A DNA stretch of 15,452 nucleotides from an uncultured Lachnospiraceae bacterium. GTDB lineage: Bacteria > Bacillota_A > Clostridia > Lachnospirales > Lachnospiraceae. Below, piece after piece: positions 13,511 to 15,452 of this stretch. The notes under the pieces are model-generated. The model was not told the origin of the DNA. It was given only the letters and a program-made list of their open reading frames with translations, and did not search any database. The stretch is from assembly GCA_946613735.1 (NCBI GenBank), contig CAMOFS010000006.1, forward strand, positions 1 through 15,452, written 5' to 3'. A program made the position numbers and the translations under genes. Within the stretch, counting starts at the first letter, position 1. Each line of letters begins with the position of its first letter.

Positions 13511-15452
13511 TCACTCCTTAGCTACAGCCATAAGCTCATCAAACATGGTACTGCCGCGCCTTACAAATACAGGAGGCTGTCCAATGGGCGCTTCCACCTC
13601 AAAGGTACCGCCGGTGTACTCCCTGCCGGTAAAGATATTTACCCAGGTATCGTTCGGGAAGTATACCTGCCTGGATGTTGCTTTTTCACGATATACCGGA
13701 GCCACCAAAAGATCTGCCCCCAAAAGGTACTCGGTCTTTTCGGTATATGCATAGCTCTCGTTATAGTGATAAAAAAGAGGTCGCATTACAGGAGTACCGT
13801 GAGACTGTGTCTCCGCCGTAAGCCGCATGAGATAAGGCTTTAATGCGGCGTGCATACGGGAACATCTGGCAGTAAAATCTATAAGCTCTTTGTCATCATA
13901 CCACTGAACGTCATTGACGGGCTGGTTGCCCTCATGGGTGCGTAAAAGTGGTGTGAAAACATCCATCTCCATCCATCTTAGCAAAAGCTCCTTACTCCTG
14001 GATAAAAGCTTGCCATAGGTGGTATATCCACCGGCATCCGAATGTGTGATGCCATATCCGCTCATGGCCAGCGACAACGTAGCCGGCACCACGGATATGA
14101 GTCCGTCGTCAACGGACCAGTCCACATGCTGGTCTCCGGTCCACATCATAGTAGAAGCATCTATAGTTCCGGTATGTCCTGCCCTGGTAAAAAAGAAGAC
14201 CTCTCCCTCCTTACCGCTTTCCACTATGGCCTCACGATTAAGCCGCGCCCAGATAGCCGGCCACTTGTTGTGGATCACCTCGGGATCCTCACCGCTGTAC
14301 AGCACGGCATCCACCGGCAGATACTCACCAAAGTCAGCCATCCATCCACCCATGCCGATGCCGATCATGTTGTTTTTGATAAGATCCTTGTACCATTCAT
14401 AGGCGGCCGGATTTGTAAAATCTATCATGGCCGCGGGGAAGGTAGTTATGGTCACCAGGTAATCCTGCCCCTCCTTGTTCTTGACACAGTATCCCTTTTC
14501 TGAGGCCTCCTTGTATATCTCCTTTTCTATGGCAAGGAAGGGATTGATGTATCCCAAAAAACGGATGCCCTGCTGCCTCCATTTTTCTATCTGCTCCGTA
14601 AGTCCCGGATACAGCTCCCTGTCGCTGATCCAGTTCCACATTACCTGGTATCCGAAGCCTGTCCGTCTGCACCCGCTCCAGTCCTGGGACCAGATCCCGC
14701 AGATCTTTCCTCCGGCTCTTACGGCCATCTGTATCTTTTCGTCCACCCTGGACGTCCCCTCCTGGACCGCCAGGATGGCGCCATCGTATATCCACTCAGG
14801 CAGGGGCTGCGCTGCTCCGGTATCGGCCCAGCTATGCACCGTGCCGACTGTTTTGGAAAGCTTCTCTGAGACCTCCGCAAAGGTCTTGCCGCTCTCCGTC
14901 ACCAGATGAGGCGGCTGCTGCAGATACAGGGTGATCTTGTCCGGTCTGGTAAAATCAAACTCACTGTAAGCGTCCGTATAGACATGCATGTAGTATTTTT
15001 TCGAGCTGGTAAAGGTGGGCTGGGCATAGTATGACTCATAGGAGGAAAACTTCCCGGTCCGCTCCGGCTGGGGACCCACGATGCGGCCCACAGTAGCCCT
15101 CTTGATCACCTTTTTGGATATGCGGCCCACGTTCTGATGCTCAGCCACCCATACCCTGACCTTTTCTCCCTTGAGGTCAAACTTGGAATAGGTCTCTCCA
15201 CAGCCGTAAATATGCTCCCCGGGATCAGTATCAAAGGTGATCCAGTAGCGATTCACCTCAGGCTTAACTTCCCCCACATAATCCAGCGTCATCCTGTCAT
15301 TTTTTTCTTTGATGACGGTCTCATGGCCTCCCTCAAACTTAAAGGACAACCCATTGGGATCCTCTCTTTTTGATACGACTTTGAGACTCTTTTTGCCCTC
15401 GATCTTTTGCTTATATGAAAAGCTTCCCCTGTTCATGGTAAAAGCGTTCTCT
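13511..15452 (-). CDS. sftG: GH31 alpha-glycosidase, sulfoquinovosidase (YihQ) homologue (probably 5'-partial)
   Basis: An in-frame ATG lies at 15436 (641 residues from there), but no SD precedes it. The frame is open to the right edge, and that methionine (MNRGSFSYK) aligns with an internal segment of E. coli YihQ (MFRGNFSIK), so some 40-50 N-terminal residues are probably outside the window. Numbering from this Met, the nucleophile is D368 (GGWMADFGEYLP) and the acid/base D435 (MWTGDQHVDW). All compared sites align to YihQ with a constant offset of 37: Q225, Q251, W267 and Y471 match YihQ Q262, Q288, W304 and Y508, whereas YihQ R301 is Q264 here (GYQVMWNW). No signal peptide is visible in the part seen. 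It would release sulfoquinovose from sulfoquinovosyl glycerol or diacylglycerol. Another alpha-glycoside is possible given the Arg change. Confidence 0.9.
   Translation of the reverse strand, partial: ENAFTMNRGSFSYKQKIEGKKSLKVVSKREDPNGLSFKFEGGHETVIKEKNDRMTLDYVGEVKPEVNRYWITFDTDPGEHIYGCGETYSKFDLKGEKVRVWVAEHQNVGRISKKVIKRATVGRIVGPQPERTGKFSSYESYYAQPTFTSSKKYYMHVYTDAYSEFDFTRPDKITLYLQQPPHLVTESGKTFAEVSEKLSKTVGTVHSWADTGAAQPLPEWIYDGAILAVQEGTSRVDEKIQMAVRAGGKICGIWSQDWSGCRRTGFGYQVMWNWISDRELYPGLTEQIEKWRQQGIRFLGYINPFLAIEKEIYKEASEKGYCVKNKEGQDYLVTITTFPAAMIDFTNPAAYEWYKDLIKNNMIGIGMGGWMADFGEYLPVDAVLYSGEDPEVIHNKWPAIWARLNREAIVESGKEGEVFFFTRAGHTGTIDASTMMWTGDQHVDWSVDDGLISVVPATLSLAMSGYGITHSDAGGYTTYGKLLSRSKELLLRWMEMDVFTPLLRTHEGNQPVNDVQWYDDKELIDFTARCSRMHAALKPYLMRLTAETQSHGTPVMRPLFYHYNESYAYTEKTEYLLGADLLVAPVYREKATSRQVYFPNDTWVNIFTGREYTGGTFEVEAPIGQPPVFVRRGSTMFDELMAVAKE

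Noticed and set aside
15436..15438. ATG at 15436 as the true start of the GH31 gene
   Set aside because: No SD within the 14 bases upstream, the frame stays open to the edge, and the residue aligns with an internal position of YihQ.
7070..15452. L-fucose or ordinary hexose utilisation locus
   Set aside because: No fuculokinase or fuculose-phosphate aldolase; the GH31 protein aligns ungapped with YihQ, and the reductase belongs to the YihU family.
1..15452. CRISPR arrays, insertion sequences, tRNA or rRNA genes
   Set aside because: No direct repeat arrays, transposase frames or tRNA-like cloverleaf sequences were noticed by eye.

Overview
The window looks like chromosomal DNA of a gut- or rumen-type Lachnospiraceae (Bacillota). 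Evidence: strong AGGAGG-type ribosome binding sites before most genes, moderate GC, clostridial-style crotonase, DUF4867, and a sulfosugar gene set of the kind described for Agathobacter/Eubacterium rectale and Bacillus. No phage, transposon, CRISPR, tRNA or rRNA signal was seen, and no gene-free stretch exceeds 300 bases.

Left part (1-5008, all on the minus strand): a sensory operon read right to left. It encodes a methyl-accepting chemotaxis protein, a membrane GGDEF diguanylate cyclase, and a large membrane hybrid histidine kinase with a receiver domain, cut by the left edge where an HPt domain seems to begin. The cyclase and kinase are in the same frame, separated only by a TGA and one further codon. 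Middle (5104-6938, minus): a crotonase (3-hydroxybutyryl-CoA dehydratase type) with its own promoter, followed 11 bases later by a family 2 glycosyltransferase.

Right part (7070-15452): a catabolic gene set that I read as the transaldolase route of sulfoquinovose (SQ) breakdown, sulfo-TAL. A minus-strand operon encodes a HIBADH-family reductase (sulfolactaldehyde to dihydroxypropanesulfonate), an L-fucose-isomerase-like enzyme (SQ to sulfofructose), a ROK repressor, an FSA-type transaldolase (sulfofructose to sulfolactaldehyde, C3 unit passed to glyceraldehyde-3-phosphate) and, after a terminator hairpin, a cupin-like DUF4867 protein. A DASS-family anion transporter diverges from it on the plus strand. 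A GH31 sulfoquinovosidase homologue converges on the transporter from the right edge and is probably cut there. The 182-base divergent intergenic region holds two good promoters, each overlapped by a 21-bp inverted repeat of identical 9-3-9 geometry. These are probable operators for the ROK protein.

The most notable points are: (i) the GH31 protein aligns without gaps to E. coli YihQ between both catalytic aspartates and its SQ-binding residues, but the sulfonate-binding arginine (YihQ R301) is a glutamine here; (ii) the reductase and repressor also lack residues expected from better-known relatives; (iii) a terminator lies directly against the DUF4867 start; (iv) the paired operators. All family assignments come from reading the translations by eye and from memory of the families; no database search was run.
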